Source of the DNA: Pyrenochaeta sp. MPI-SDFR-AT-0127
Lineage: Eukaryota > Ascomycota > Dothideomycetes > Pleosporales > Cucurbitariaceae
Length of the DNA stretch: 64,000 nucleotides
NCBI GenBank assembly: GCA_020747015.1
Contig: JAGTJM010000006.1
Coordinates: forward strand, 558,001-622,000
Direction of reading: 5' to 3'
The notes under the pieces are model-generated. The model was given only the letters and a program-made list of their open reading frames with translations. It was not told the origin of the DNA and ran no database searches. This document shows positions 35,040 through 46,673 of the stretch, one piece after another (within the stretch, counting starts at the first letter, position 1; each line of letters starts with the position of its first letter). Made by a program: the position numbers and the translations under genes.

Positions 35040-38000
35040 ATGGACAACGCGAAAGTGGCCCATACCGATGTCCCACTGCAACAGGCGCACCACGAGACCC
35101 ACGGCACCACGTTCGAGGCCATCCATCCCAATCGCAACCATTCTCAGCGCGACTTCGACAGCGTGAGAACCGCCTCGGTCGACAATGGCACTGCGCGCAA
35201 CTCAAGAGAGTACATTGACAAGGCGGGCTTCAGCGATGTGAGGGGAGGGGTCAATGTTCAACGGGCCGAGGCCGACTTCGCCGAACTGTCCAAGGAATTG
35301 TCTCGCTCTAGCAACATCTCGCGCAGGCTGAGTCGTGTGCAAAGTCGCCAGAGCCGCAAGGATCAGGCCACCGCAGATCCGGAGAAGGGCGGTCTTGACG
35401 ATTCAGAAGCGTCCTCAGAGGAACCCTTCGACCTCGAGAAGACATTGCGAGGTGGTCGAGATGACGAAGAGGCGGCTGGAATCAAGTCGAAGCGCATTGG
35501 CGTCGTGTGGGATGGTCTCACCGTGTCTGGAATTGGTACGTTGAACAATTGCACGAATTGCCTAGACCCGAACTGACCTTGATGCAGGCGGGGTGAAGAA
35601 CTACGTCAAGGTAAGACAACAGCATCAACATCGCATGCAGGCAGAATCAGCACAACTGACACTGCCATAGACTTTTCCTGACGCATTCGTTTCCTTTTTC
35701 AATGTCTTTGAGACTGCCATGAGTGTCCTTGGATTGGGCAAGAAAGGAAAGGAATTCGATATCCTGAAGAACTTCAATGGCGTCGCAAAGCCTGGCGAGA
35801 TGATCCTGGTCCTGGGAAAGCCTGGCTCTGGATGTACAACTTTCCTCAAGGTCATCAGCAACCAGCGTTACGGATACACCAAGGTCGATGGAAAGGTCCG
35901 CTATGGCCCATTCGAATCAGACTTTTTCGAGAAGAGGTATCGAGGCGAGGCGGTATACTGTGAGGAAGAGGAGAATCATCATCCTACACTCACCGTTGGC
36001 CAAACCCTCGATTTTGCGCTCGAGACAAAGGTGCCTGGAAAGCGACCTGCTGGACTTTCAAGACAAGAATTTAAGCAAAAGGTCATCGACTTGATGCTCA
36101 AAATGTTCAACATTGAGCATACAAGAGACACCATCGTTGGAAACCCCTTTGTGAGAGGTGTATGTATAGATCAACCCCATTCAGAGCTTCCACTAACCGG
36201 ACGTTAGATTTCTGGAGGTGAACGGAAGCGAGTCTCCATTGCCGAGACCATGATTACAGGCGCCTCTTTGATGTCCTGGGACAATTCTACTCGAGGCTTG
36301 GACGCATCGACGGCTGTTGACTACGCAAGGTCTCTCAGGGTCCTCACAAACATCTACAAGACCACAACCTTTGTTTCCCTCTACCAGGCGTCTGAGAACA
36401 TTTACAAGTGCTTCGACAAGGTTCTCGTCATCGACAGCGGACGTCAGGTATACTTTGGCCCTGCAGATGAAGCGAGGTCATACTTTGAGGGCCTAGGCTT
36501 CCTGGAGAAGCCTCGCCAGACGACTCCCGACTACCTCACTGGATGCACAGACCCGTTCGAGCGCGAGTTCAAGCCTGGCATGACCGAGAAAGACGTCCCA
36601 TCCACCCCGGATGCACTCGCTGAGGCCTTCAATCAATCTGCAACCGCATCGAAATTGGCAACTGAAACAGCAGCGTATCGCGCTCAGATAGACGAAGAGA
36701 AGCATGTCTACGATGACTTCCAGTTAGCAGTCAAGGAGAGCAAGCGCCATGCACCACAAAAGTCTGTATACTCGATTCCGTTCTACCTCCAAGTTTGGGC
36801 TCTGGCCAAACGCCAATTCTTGCTCAAATGGCAGGACAAGTTCGCCCTCACTGTTTCATGGATTACTTCTCTCTCGATCGCTATCATCACTGGTACCGTC
36901 TGGCTTGACCTTCCCGACACCAGCGCCGGAGCATTCACGCGAGGTGGTGTACTGTTCATCGCCCTGCTCTTCAACGCTTTCCAGGCCTTTTCCGAACTCG
37001 CTTCGACCATGTTGGGTAGGCCCATCATCAACAAGCATCGCGCCTTCACCTTCCATCGACCTTCGGCTCTCTGGATTGCCCAAATAGGGGTCGATCTACT
37101 GTTCGCATCCACTCAGATCCTCGTCTTCTCGATCATTGTTTACTTCATGACCAATCTCGTAAGAGATGCAGGCGCCTTCTTCACATTCACCTTGGTCATC
37201 ATCACCGGCTACCTCGCAATGACTCTCTTCTTCCGAACTGTTGGTTGTCTATGTCCAGACTTTGATGTTGCTATTCGTCTTGCCGCTACAATCATCACGC
37301 TATTCGTGCTCACTTCCGGATATCTCATCCAGTGGCAGTCCGAGCAAGTCTGGCTTCGATGGATCTTTTATATCAATGCTTTGGGTCTTGGTTTCTCAGC
37401 TCTCATGATGAATGAGTTCAAGCGTCTGGATCTAACCTGTGCTGGTAACTCGCTGGTTCCTTCTGGACCAGGCTACGACGATATTAACGCTCAAGTGTGC
37501 ACGCTTCCGGGTAGCCGCGCAGGATCGACGCTCGTGTCTGGCACTGATTATATCAAGACCTCATTTTCTTGGGATCCCAAGGATTTGTGGCTGCATTTTG
37601 GTATCATGATCGTACTCATCGTCGGTTTCCTGCTCGCAAACGCCTTCCTAGGAGAGTTTGTGAAATGGGGTGCTGGTGGCCGTACAGTCACCTTCTTCGT
37701 CAAGGAGAACAAGGAGCGCAAGGAACTCAACGCCAAGTTACACGAGAAGCGTGAGAGACGGAACCGGAAAGAGGAGGGACACGATGACAGCTCCGAGTTG
37801 AACATCACATCCAAAGCCGTCCTCACTTGGGAAGACCTATGCTACGACGTTCCGGTTCCTGGTGGCGAACTTCGGCTCCTAAAGAACATTTTCGGTTATG
37901 TCAAACCTGGCCAGCTTACCGCGCTCATGGGCGCCTCAGGTGCTGGCAAGACAACGCTTCTCGATGTACTTGCCAATCGCAAGAACATCGGAGTCATTTC

Positions 38001-39756
38001 CGGAGACAGGCTTGTTGATGGAAAAGTGCCCGGTATTGCCTTCCAGCGAGGAACTGCCTACGCTGAGCAGCTCGACGTTCACGAACCAGCGACCACCGTC
38101 CGTGAAGCACTTCGCTTCTCTGCCGACCTAAGACAGCCGTATGAGACGTCCCAAGCAGAGAAGTATGCTTACGTCGAAGAAGTCATTGCTCTGTTAGAGA
38201 TGGAGGACATTGCAGACGCCATCATTGGGGATCCAGAGAGCGGTCTCGCTGTTGAACAGCGCAAGCGTGTGACTATCGGTGTCGAGCTTGCTGCTAAGCC
38301 CGAGCTCCTTCTCTTCTTGGATGAGCCTACATCTGGCCTCGACTCACAAAGTGCTTTCAACATTGTCCGCTTCCTCCGCAAACTAGCTGCCGCAGGCCAG
38401 GCTATCCTGTGTACGATTCATCAACCGAACTCGGCGCTTTTCGAGAACTTCGACCGTCTATTGCTCCTCCAGCGAGGCGGTCAGTGCGTCTACTTTGGTG
38501 ACATTGGCAAGGACGCTCACGTTCTTCTCGACTACTTCCATCGCCACGGCGCCGACTGCCCCCCTGACGCTAACCCTGCTGAGTGGATGCTCGATGCAGT
38601 TGGTGCTGGATCGGCTGCTCGTATCGGGGACCGCGACTGGGCTGATGTCTGGGCCGACTCGGAGGAGTTTGCAGAGGCGAAACGCTACATTGTTCGCTTG
38701 AAAGAGGACCGTATTGCAGAGGTTGGCTCTGCTGAGCCGGTGGAGCAAAAAGAGTTCGCCACTCCAATGTCGTACCAGATCAAGCAGGTGATGAAACGAC
38801 AGAATCTGTCATTCTGGAGAACTCCCAACTACGGCTTCACTCGTCTCTTCAATCACGTCATTATCGCTCTTCTGACTGGTCTCATGTACCTACAGCTTGA
38901 CGACTCTCGCTCTTCCCTCCAGTACCGCGTCTTCATCATCTTCCAGGTTACCGTCTTGCCAGCTTTGATCCTTGCTCAAGTCGAGCCGAAGTATGCCATC
39001 GCACGTATGATTTCTTTCCGCGAACAAATGTCCAAGGCCTACAAGACGTTCCCCTTCGCCCTTTCCATGGTCATTGCAGAAATGCCGTACAGTGTGCTCT
39101 GCGCCGTCTTCTTTTTTATCCCGATCTACTATATCCCTGGCTTAAATTCCGATAGCTCTCGAGCTGGCTATCAATTCTTCATTGTTCTTATCACGGAGAT
39201 CTTCTCGGTCACATTGGGCCAGGCTATTGCTGCTTTGACTCCTTCGCCATTCATTGCCTCTTATGTCAACCCTTTCATCATCGTAAGTTCTTCACAATCC
39301 TTATGTGAGATATACACTAACTGTTTCTAGATCATCTTCGCTTTGTTCTGCGGTGTCACGATTCCCAAGCCGCAAATTCCAAAGTTTTGGCGCGTGTGGC
39401 TGTACGAGTTGAACCCATTCACACGCCTTATCGGAGGCATGATTGTCACTGAGCTTCACGATCTCCCCGTCAAATGCACATCCATGGAATTCAACCAACT
39501 TCGCGCTCCTCAAGGTCAAGACTGCGGATCGTACATGAGCGACTTCTTCTCCTCTGGCGCGCCTGGCTATTTGCTTAATAACGCTACTGATGTGTGCGAC
39601 TACTGCGCATTCAAGGTGGGCGACGAGTTCTACCAGCCGCTTGGATATGAGTTTGGCAACAGGTGGAGGGACCTAGGGATCTTTGCTGCATTCATCGCCA
39701 GCAACTTGGTCATCCTGTTCCTTGCCGCGAGGTACCTGAACTTCAACAGACGATGA
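35040..39756 (+). CDS. PDR-type ABC transporter (ABCG full transporter)
   Basis: Plasma-membrane drug efflux pump of 1502 residues with the (NBD-TMD)x2 order of fungal PDR proteins. Exons 35040-35535, 35588-35610, 35671-36159, 36208-39282 and 39331-39756; the 23-base second exon restores GGVKNYVKTFPDAF. NBD1 (about residues 215-345) has the fungal degenerate Walker A GKPGSGCTT (Cys for Lys), an intact signature ISGGERKR and an altered Walker B end (WDNSTRGLD). NBD2 has a normal Walker A GASGAGKTT near residue 911, LLFLDEPTSGLD, and a degenerate signature VEQRKR. This pairing of one active and one degenerate site is normal for the PDR family. Each half has about six membrane helices. Cys-rich ectoloop residues (DVCDYCAF) lie before the last helix. 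Substrate unknown. Confidence 0.95.
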
Positions 39757-40420
39757 ACAAACCATCTTGGTATTCGAAAATCCATGAAAAAATTGACAGC
39801 CCGAATCTGCTGTTAGAGTTCGGAGCTGCATGCACACTACCTCTCATCCTCTTTTGATATTTTGTCCTTTTCATCCCGACCATCCTCACCGGTGACTCGG
39901 ACATTGCATTTGTATAGTCATTTTTTGCTTTAAAAAGTTTTCCAAGTTGTATGAAGTACGTTTGTCCTGCAAAAGTACGACAAATAGATCATTGGGCGGA
40001 GTTTGTCTTTTTTACCAGCAAAGTCAGTAGCACTCGTGTCGCTCAGACATCTTAGTATATAATATATATAGCAACACTCTTCTAAGTAAATATACGCTTG
40101 TTAATCACAATACAAAGTATTCCATGTCCAAAAGAAAGATAAGTGCCGTGTGACTAGATGCTCTGATTGAAGTCCACTTTGATTGTCTTCACATGGTCCT
40201 ATTGTACTGTGTCTTGCCACGATTCCTTCACGCTCACGCAATTTGGAGACTTTCAAACCACAAACCACTTTGTACTATATCCTTGCAGTTTCTCCATCAT
40301 CTCTGACATTGGCAACACACAACAGCGTATTCCCTTCAGTTATACGATTCTTCTACTCGCCTTATTTTCTCACCCCCCATTTCCTCAACAAACTTCAGGT
40401 CCATCCCTCAAAACCATAGT
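39757..40420. other. intergenic, nothing identified
   Basis: 3' region of the ABC transporter and promoter of the next gene. AT-rich around 40050; no frame worth calling. Confidence 0.45.
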
Positions 40421-41997
40421 ATGCCAGACCCACGCGCTCTCAAGGATTTTCTCACGCATACCAGCCATATAAGGCAGACTGCGCCTTTGCAACGAGAACA
40501 AAACGCAGATCTGAAACGTAAGACAGCCATAGAAACAAAGACTGGTACTTTGACGGTCATTGTAGAGCATGCAACGTCGAATTCCTGTTCACGTTCCCGC
40601 CAAACCAGTGTTTCAACAAGTAAGACAACGCCGTTCAAACGGCCTGACACTGCTCTTGTAGCAGATCAGGATACCCGAGAAGCACATGGTATATTCCCTC
40701 CTGAGGCACGGTGGGTCTATCATTCTAAATCTGATTCAGCACCTACTTCCACACTGAGAGGAGATGGCACAGCAGAATCAACGGCAACACACACTCGCTC
40801 ACCCTACGTACCTCCAATGTCACGCGAGTCAAAGTATCCAAAACCCTCGCCACCCGGCTTTTTGTATCCGTTCGCCATTGTGCCGCCTTCTGCTTGTGCT
40901 GCACAACCAGCTGCACGCATTTTGGGTCCGGTTCGGCACGAGGGAATAGTTGATCGTGTATGTTTCTGGGAAAAGATGGATTACGAGATTACATATCTAC
41001 CACTTGGATTGAAGGGACTGTTCCTTGGGGTGATTGTAGTCGTGTTCATTGCATTTGCGTGGGCACTGCTTGTTTGGATTATTAATTTTCTCCCTTCGTG
41101 GGATTGGGTTCAGCATGGTGAAGGTGGGGTGGAGAATTTTAAAGAGAAGGGAAGCAAGGATATGGGGACAAGGAGAGTTGATAAGAGTTTGATGTATGTT
41201 GGCGTCCTATTCCTACCATTGTATGCTTACAGACCCGCAGTAGCAGTGCAGTGAGCACAGGAAGACGTACGCACTCTCAGTACATGCTCGACAATATTTC
41301 TCAAGAACTTGGACATGGAGAGCCGGGCATCGAAGCCACACAACGCATCTCGCATCACTACGGACAGGAATCACAGGATATACAGTACATCGATGTGAGG
41401 GACGGAGCTCATACAGCACCCAGACAAACATCTCCTACGCTCCCAATACAGCAAGACACGCCACCGAACGCTACAACCGCTAGTCCACCAGATACCGCGC
41501 GTTCCAGCATCATTTCCACGCGCTCGACCTATAATCCGTATCTGGCGATGCCAACAATCCTTGTACCGCCGAACGCAAATACAGCCGCTCCAATATCGAA
41601 GCCGAAAAGGTCAAGCCAATTGCTCAACAAACGAGCCATCATCTTCTCCACATCCCCACACTCCCCGCACCGGGCTTCCTCCACCCCACCCTCGGCGCGA
41701 TGCAGTGATTCTTTACGCACGGACCCGTGCAGAGTCGATGCAGCGGATATGGATACACTGGAAGCCGGCACCGCGCCGTTGGTCGGACACGAGGGACTGG
41801 ATCCGGAAATTGCGGGGAACAGGGAGGCCCGGGGGGCCGTGTTGAGGAAGAGCTTGAGTTGGCTAGATCAAGGGCTGGGCATTGTGGATGGTGCTGATGG
41901 ATTTTTAGGGAGGATGGCGAGATGGATGGATGATGATGGGGGTCACGAGCCTTTGCTCTTGCCCGTGGCGAATGAGAAGATGTTCAAGGTAGATTGA
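40421..41997 (+). CDS. unknown single-pass membrane protein
   Basis: Not recognised. Two exons, about 40421-41193 and 41241-41997, give about 509 residues. The donor GTATGT at 41194 is strong. Several acceptors fit (41240 or 41243 keep phase). The N-terminal 190 residues are disordered and Ser/Thr/Pro-rich. One strong membrane segment, GLFLGVIVVVFIAFAWALLVWIINFL, lies near residues 205-230, immediately followed by PSWDWVQ. The C-terminal half is disordered except for a hydrophobic-acidic end with KSLSWLDQGLGIVDGADGFLGRMARWMDDD, probably a helix pair. It is the only clearly patterned part besides the membrane helix and may be the functional element. Location unknown. Could be lineage-specific. 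Confidence 0.62.
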
Positions 41998-42358
41998 GAG
42001 TGAGATGTTGAGTGCAGGGAGCTAGAGGATACGAAGGGGTGGAAGGAAGGACAGCTCGACTTTAAGGGAAGGAGTACAACGCTGGACAGCCGCAAATGCA
42101 TCACTCCCGAGTACGATACTAGTGTTGCTTTGGAGGGCAGGGTATGTTTTAGAGTGAAGAAAGTATAGATTCCTACCGAATGTGACTTGACTACTCCTAT
42201 TGACACCCAAAGTGATTGATCCTCCGTTATGCTTGTATCGTGATATCCTGGTCATGCTCTGGACGTCTCTCATGCTCGCACACCTTCCAAGTTGCCGTAT
42301 GTGTTTGCGTGCGGAGGAAGTAAGGCCTTCCACAACCATGTACTCATCGATGCTACGT
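41998..42358. other. convergent 3' intergenic region
   Basis: 361 bases between two converging genes; no further feature seen. Confidence 0.45.
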
Positions 42359-43336
42359 CTAAACATACTGGCTAAGCCATCTGATACCCTCGCCGTATCC
42401 TAATGCGTGTTAGCCATCTCATTTCTCCTACAGGCTCCTTAGGAACCTACCTTGTCTCATAACCACACTGCACATGAACACTTCAATCGGCCTAATGCCC
42501 TCTAGCGGCACCTTGCCTTTGCCGGTAGTCTGGTACAGACCCAGTGCAGCGCGTAGCTGGTCCTCGGAAATGGCCTCCGGGTGATCAATCTTGTTTCCCA
42601 GCACCACAAATGGGGTCTTGCTCAGCTCCTCCATGCCTAGAAGTGCATCCAACTCCGCTTTACTCTCGTTCAACCTCTCGTGGTCCTTAGCATCCACAAG
42701 GAAGACAATGCCGCTAACTTCGGGAAAGTAGTCGCGCCAGAGACGTCGAGCTTGGGCGTGTCCACCGAGATCAAAGGTGGTGAACTTGACATTTCCTATT
42801 GAGAGCTCCTCGGAGGCTGTATGATGGTATTAAGCTAAATTCGAGGCAGGAAAGGGTAGAGGAGGAACGTACTTGGGTGAAGTGCTGGTGAGGCGTGTTA
42901 GTAGAGTCTCGGAGAGGTGGATAGATGGGTAGACATACTTGGTTGTAGAACAGCAACTCGGTCGCTTTAAGATCACAGTTAGCAAAAGCCTACGCAAAAG
43001 ATCACCGCGCTTGCGAAGATAATTGCCTACTTCTTCAGCATGTGCAAGAGCGTTGTCTTTCCCGCATTGTCGAGACCGAGGAACTGCGGCTTGTTAGCCA
43101 CACAAGCTCGGCTGTAGATAGCATGCGTCACGAGAACTTACGAGGAGCTTTGCGTGTTTATTCGCGAGACCAAGAGAGGCCAAAAGATCATAGACTATGT
43201 GTATCAATCAGTGTCGTGTGCCTTGCGGAGTTGTGTGAGAGCCGTGTGCAATCGTGAGAATGGACGTACACCTGGCAAATTCGTTAGCCTTGTCTGTTGG
43301 AACGGCCTTTGGTCCTTACCAGTTAACGATCCACAT
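42359..43336 (-). CDS. SAR1: SAR1, COPII small GTPase
   Basis: Starts COPII coat assembly at ER exit sites when loaded with GTP. Eight predicted exons on the minus strand: 43320-43336, 43270-43271, 43142-43194, 43031-43083, 42939-42964, 42873-42884, 42451-42816 and 42359-42399. They sum to 189 residues, exactly the family length. The protein begins MWIVNWFYDLLASLGL, with P-loop GLDNAGKTT, switch region HPTSEELSIG, DLGGH, base-binding NKID and the C-terminus WLSQYV, all conserved. The second exon is only two bases and the sixth 12 bases; both are needed to give the conserved sequence. Intron signals flanking the two-base exon are strong (GTAAGG, GCTAAC, CAG; GTACGT, CTGAT, TAG). It lies directly downstream of TAF6 on the same strand with its own promoter. 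Confidence 0.93.
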
Positions 43337-43632
43337 GTTGCTTTCTACTGCAAGTCTACTTAAAATTGAGGTATCTGAGCGTGTCGAAGCTGCGTGATCT
43401 TGGTGTTGAGAAAGCTGGTGAGCTGGACACAATGATGCGCAAGTAGCGCGACTTGGCACGAACGACGTCACATGCAAGCGCGAAAGAATATAATGTGGTT
43501 AAGGACAGCTTTGCAACTGGAGCAGGCAGAAACTTTTGAATACAGAAATGGTATCATCTAATGTGTCCTCCCTCAAACGCCAATAATGCCAAGCAGTGCA
43601 GCAACCAGAAAGATGGCCTTCATCTTTTAGGT

Positions 43633-45097
43633 TCACAGGCTGACATCCGCTTGCAAAATGAATTGGGCGGCTTTGGTCCATGTCTTCGAAATTATCAAAT
43701 CGGTCAAAATATCACCTACTTTGTCGTTGAGTCGCTCCCTCAGCGCTTCTAAATCAGTTGTCCCGTTCGCAATTTGTGGCTGTCTTGTGTCGTTCAAAGT
43801 CTTGAACGCACCCTCGAACACCCCTACTACCCTTTCAGCATCCCTCCTTGTATTTTCGTCCGCTAGCTTGGCTGCGAGGAAATCGTCATTGTACATCTTT
43901 ATATTCGGCAAGACGAGCATCTTCAGCCCTTCAATGCCGGTAATGGAGAGCAAAGCCCGCAGAGCGCCGTAATGCGTGCCGAGAGTCTTATCGACATCCA
44001 TGAACTGCTTCAGGCATGTTCGCGCAATCCGCGATTTCAGTCCAGAATTCGACGTTGAATGTTTTTGACATATTCGGCTAAGTATGGAGGCAGCATGATC
44101 ACGCAATCTAAAGTGGTCGAAAGCGCTTGAGGAATAGCCGTTAACGCCACTTCCGTTCAAGGTTTCCGAGGATGCGCTGGAGGGTGCTTGTTGTGTTGTT
44201 GGCCCTAAATTCTTGCCTGTGCAGCACGTCAAAACTGGCGGTACCATGTACGCGATGTACGGGTCCAGATAAATGGCCTGGTTGTTCAGGAGGGCCTCGG
44301 TGGCTTTCATCATCTGCTCCAGAACGAACAAATTCTTCATGCTATGTGTGACCTTCTCGGCAATGAAGCTGAGAAGGTACGTCGTCAACTGATGAATGCC
44401 AGGTTCTGTTTTGATGGCTGCCAGTGCTGCGTTCTGCCATTCGATGTTGGTCTCGTCGGTGAGCGCGCCCGAAAGCTTGTTGAACAGCTCCTGGGACTCT
44501 TTGGAAAGAACATGTTTCACCAGCGGCTTCACATTGACATTGTCCAGCCCGTTGGCCGCGGCAAGATGCGGGTTTGCGTTTGCCCCCTTCGGCAACAGGT
44601 CGGCCGAGTTTGTGGTTGGGTTTTGGGGTATGGAAGGCTGGACTCCCTCGACAGCAAGCCAGTGCGCTGGATCGTGTTAGAAATGAAGCGCAAGCAAGTG
44701 CCAGTAGAGTATGAGCGAGCCTACCTGTAAAAGTGATCTCTCGTGGCACCTTGGGCAGTGGTGCGTTGATGAGCTTCTCGAAGTCGACCTCCTCGTCTTC
44801 GACATAGTACAGCGGCTGGCCAGGGCCCAGTGAGGCCTCGCCAAAACGCAGCGGGCGGGTAGATTCGTAGCCGTAGAGCGGCTCCACATTCAACACTTTG
44901 AGGGCATTGGATACGTCTTGTGTGCTCAGTGTTGTCCGCTTGCCGTGTCGCATGAACTTTAGTGCCTCTTCCAGGACCTGGGCCAACCGGAAGTCGACGT
45001 CGCGGGCGAGTTCATCCACCACGTTGTCGGCGAGTGAGGCGATGCCCACAGATTCGGCCACGTCTCGCACATTGTCGGGATTCCAGACTGAAGACAT
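43633..45097 (-). CDS. TAF6: TAF6, TFIID subunit
   Basis: TFIID component (and of SAGA in yeasts) with an H4-like histone fold that pairs with TAF9. Exons 44725-45097 and 43633-44666 give 468 residues. The histone fold occupies residues 1-70: MSSVWNPDNVRDVAESVGI, then VVDELARDVDFRLAQVLEEALKF and LSTQDVSNALKVLNVEPLYGY. The C-terminal HEAT-like domain from about residue 165 is present, with AIYLDPYIAYMVPPVLTCC and LRDHAASILSRIC. The intron joins ITFT to AHWLAVEGVQPSIP, a conserved passage. The frame is open upstream of 45097, but the conserved protein starts at this ATG. Confidence 0.95.
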
Positions 45098-46473
45098 GTT
45101 GGCGGGGGTCGATTGAGTCGCGGATGCGTTTGGTTGGACGAAGCGATATGGGCAAGAGAGCCGGTGGGCAGGCGAGAGGGTGTCACCGACGGGTGATGCA
45201 GAGTTGAGTAAGTGACTGCCAGCCCTACTACCAAGTGAAGCACATATCGGGTGCGCGCATGGGAGATTGCGCCGTGGTGTCCAGCGGAGACGTCTGCTGC
45301 GAAAGGGCCTTCTGCGCTGGATTGGGCGTTCCTGGGGGAGCAATAGCGAGTCTTGACGGCGTCAAAAGGTGGATTCGACGCAGCGATGGATTTCACTGAG
45401 GATCAAAGGGAAAGTCGCGATGGAGCGCCGCGAGCTGGCGTCAGGCTTGGCGCGCTGCTTCCGTGTCCGAGCGCGGCTTGCCTCTTCTGGCCATGGCTAT
45501 TCACTGTCGTGTTTGACGCCGGGTCTTTCACACCGATGACTGTTTCTCGTATACAGAGGCTGCATCCATCCAGACCAGCACCTCTATCTGCCTCCATGGA
45601 CAAGTCGGCCCATGTCGCTTGCAGCTTAGCGTTTGCTTCGTTCAGGTCCCGACAAAACATCTCCGCTTCACTGCCCATCCTGGGTCTGATGTCTCAACAA
45701 TGCCTGCAGCCAATTGCTGCCCATGGTCTTGCACCGCTGCCCTCTGGATCGTAGCCTCTTCGCCTAGACGCGCAATGGGGATACTTTTCTTCGCGTATCA
45801 AATTCTGGAGCGTTGCTTGCTAGGCAGACCGCCATTTCCGAACCTTCTTTTAAGAAAAGGCAATTTCACCTAGCATCTCTCCGAATGGCTTCTCCGGCTG
45901 CGGCACATGTTCCCCAACGAATCGTTGTCCTTTTCCGTGTCCATCCCTGCATTCTTTGGTTGCACCTTGATTCAAGTGTTGCACTTCGTTCTGTGTTATC
46001 CGCCGCCACGTTGTTTACCGCTGCTGGACATGTAAATCGTAAAGCTAATATTATGCCTTTCTTGGGTCCGGGGAAGGCCTACCTTTGCCGCTCGTACTCC
46101 CTTTCTACTAATCACTATCTCATTCCAGTTCCATTTCGTCAGACCCAAGCCCTTCCTGACGCCACCCGTCTATCCGTACGGGCCGTTGCACCTCTGATTG
46201 TCTTTAACTAGGCCTTCTGCGTGTGCCAACTAGGCATCCGTCCCTGCCAGCCACCTACCAGACTCCTGTCACAGACTATTTAACATTGAGCGGCGACGGT
46301 CGGTGTCTTCCTCTCTAGATCATCCTCCTTGTTTCTTCACGCACACACCTTTGGTGCTAAGTACACACTACGGCTCCAGTACTTACGTTGATATCACCAC
46401 TGTTCATCACCACGTCGAACAAACAGATCTAGAAGTGAACGCGGCTACCAGAGATTTCATAAACACACACAAT
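45098..46473. other. intergenic, nothing firm
   Basis: TAF6 promoter on the left and possible leader of a tiny plus-strand gene on the right, with a TATTTAA-like element near 46276 and CT-rich DNA after it. Frames of 80-145 codons around 45350-46210 show no domain and overlap on both strands. Confidence 0.4.
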
Positions 46474-46673
46474 ATGGACGCGCCACCACCGTCACCATTT
46501 TACAAGTTGCCACAAGCCTGGTCAAGAGAAGACCCCCCTTCTCCCCCGCCTCAACCTCCTCCAAGTCCGTCAGGCTGGAACCGCCCTATCTCAGTGAGTT
46601 CTATAGCGGTAGCCACCGGGCGTATACTGACCTCCATGCCAAGCTGGACTCCCTTGCGCCGCTTGAGATTTAA
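46474..46673 (+). CDS. possible tiny proline-rich protein, two exons, 49 aa
   Basis: Frame starting MDAPPPSPFYKLPQAW with a proline run (PPSPPPQPPPSPSGW). Proposed exons 46474-46593 and 46644-46673, ending LDSLAPLEI. The 50-base intron has a GTGAGT donor, a TACTGAC branch point and an AAG acceptor in the normal spacing. The start context (cacacaat before ATGG) is good and a TATA-like element lies about 200 bases upstream. If the intron is retained, a different 71-residue product ending at 46689 results. No family recognised. Listed because the gene signals agree, not because of homology. Confidence 0.35.

Noticed and set aside
35815..36260. Loss of function in ABC NBD1 (Walker A lysine replaced by Cys)
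   Set aside because: This replacement and the degenerate NBD2 signature are normal for fungal PDR pumps and do not indicate a pseudogene.
44342..45343. Longer N-terminal form of TAF6
   Set aside because: The frame extends about 80 codons upstream of 45097 and reads past the splice site at 44725. The conserved protein starts MSSVWN and switches frame at the intron.
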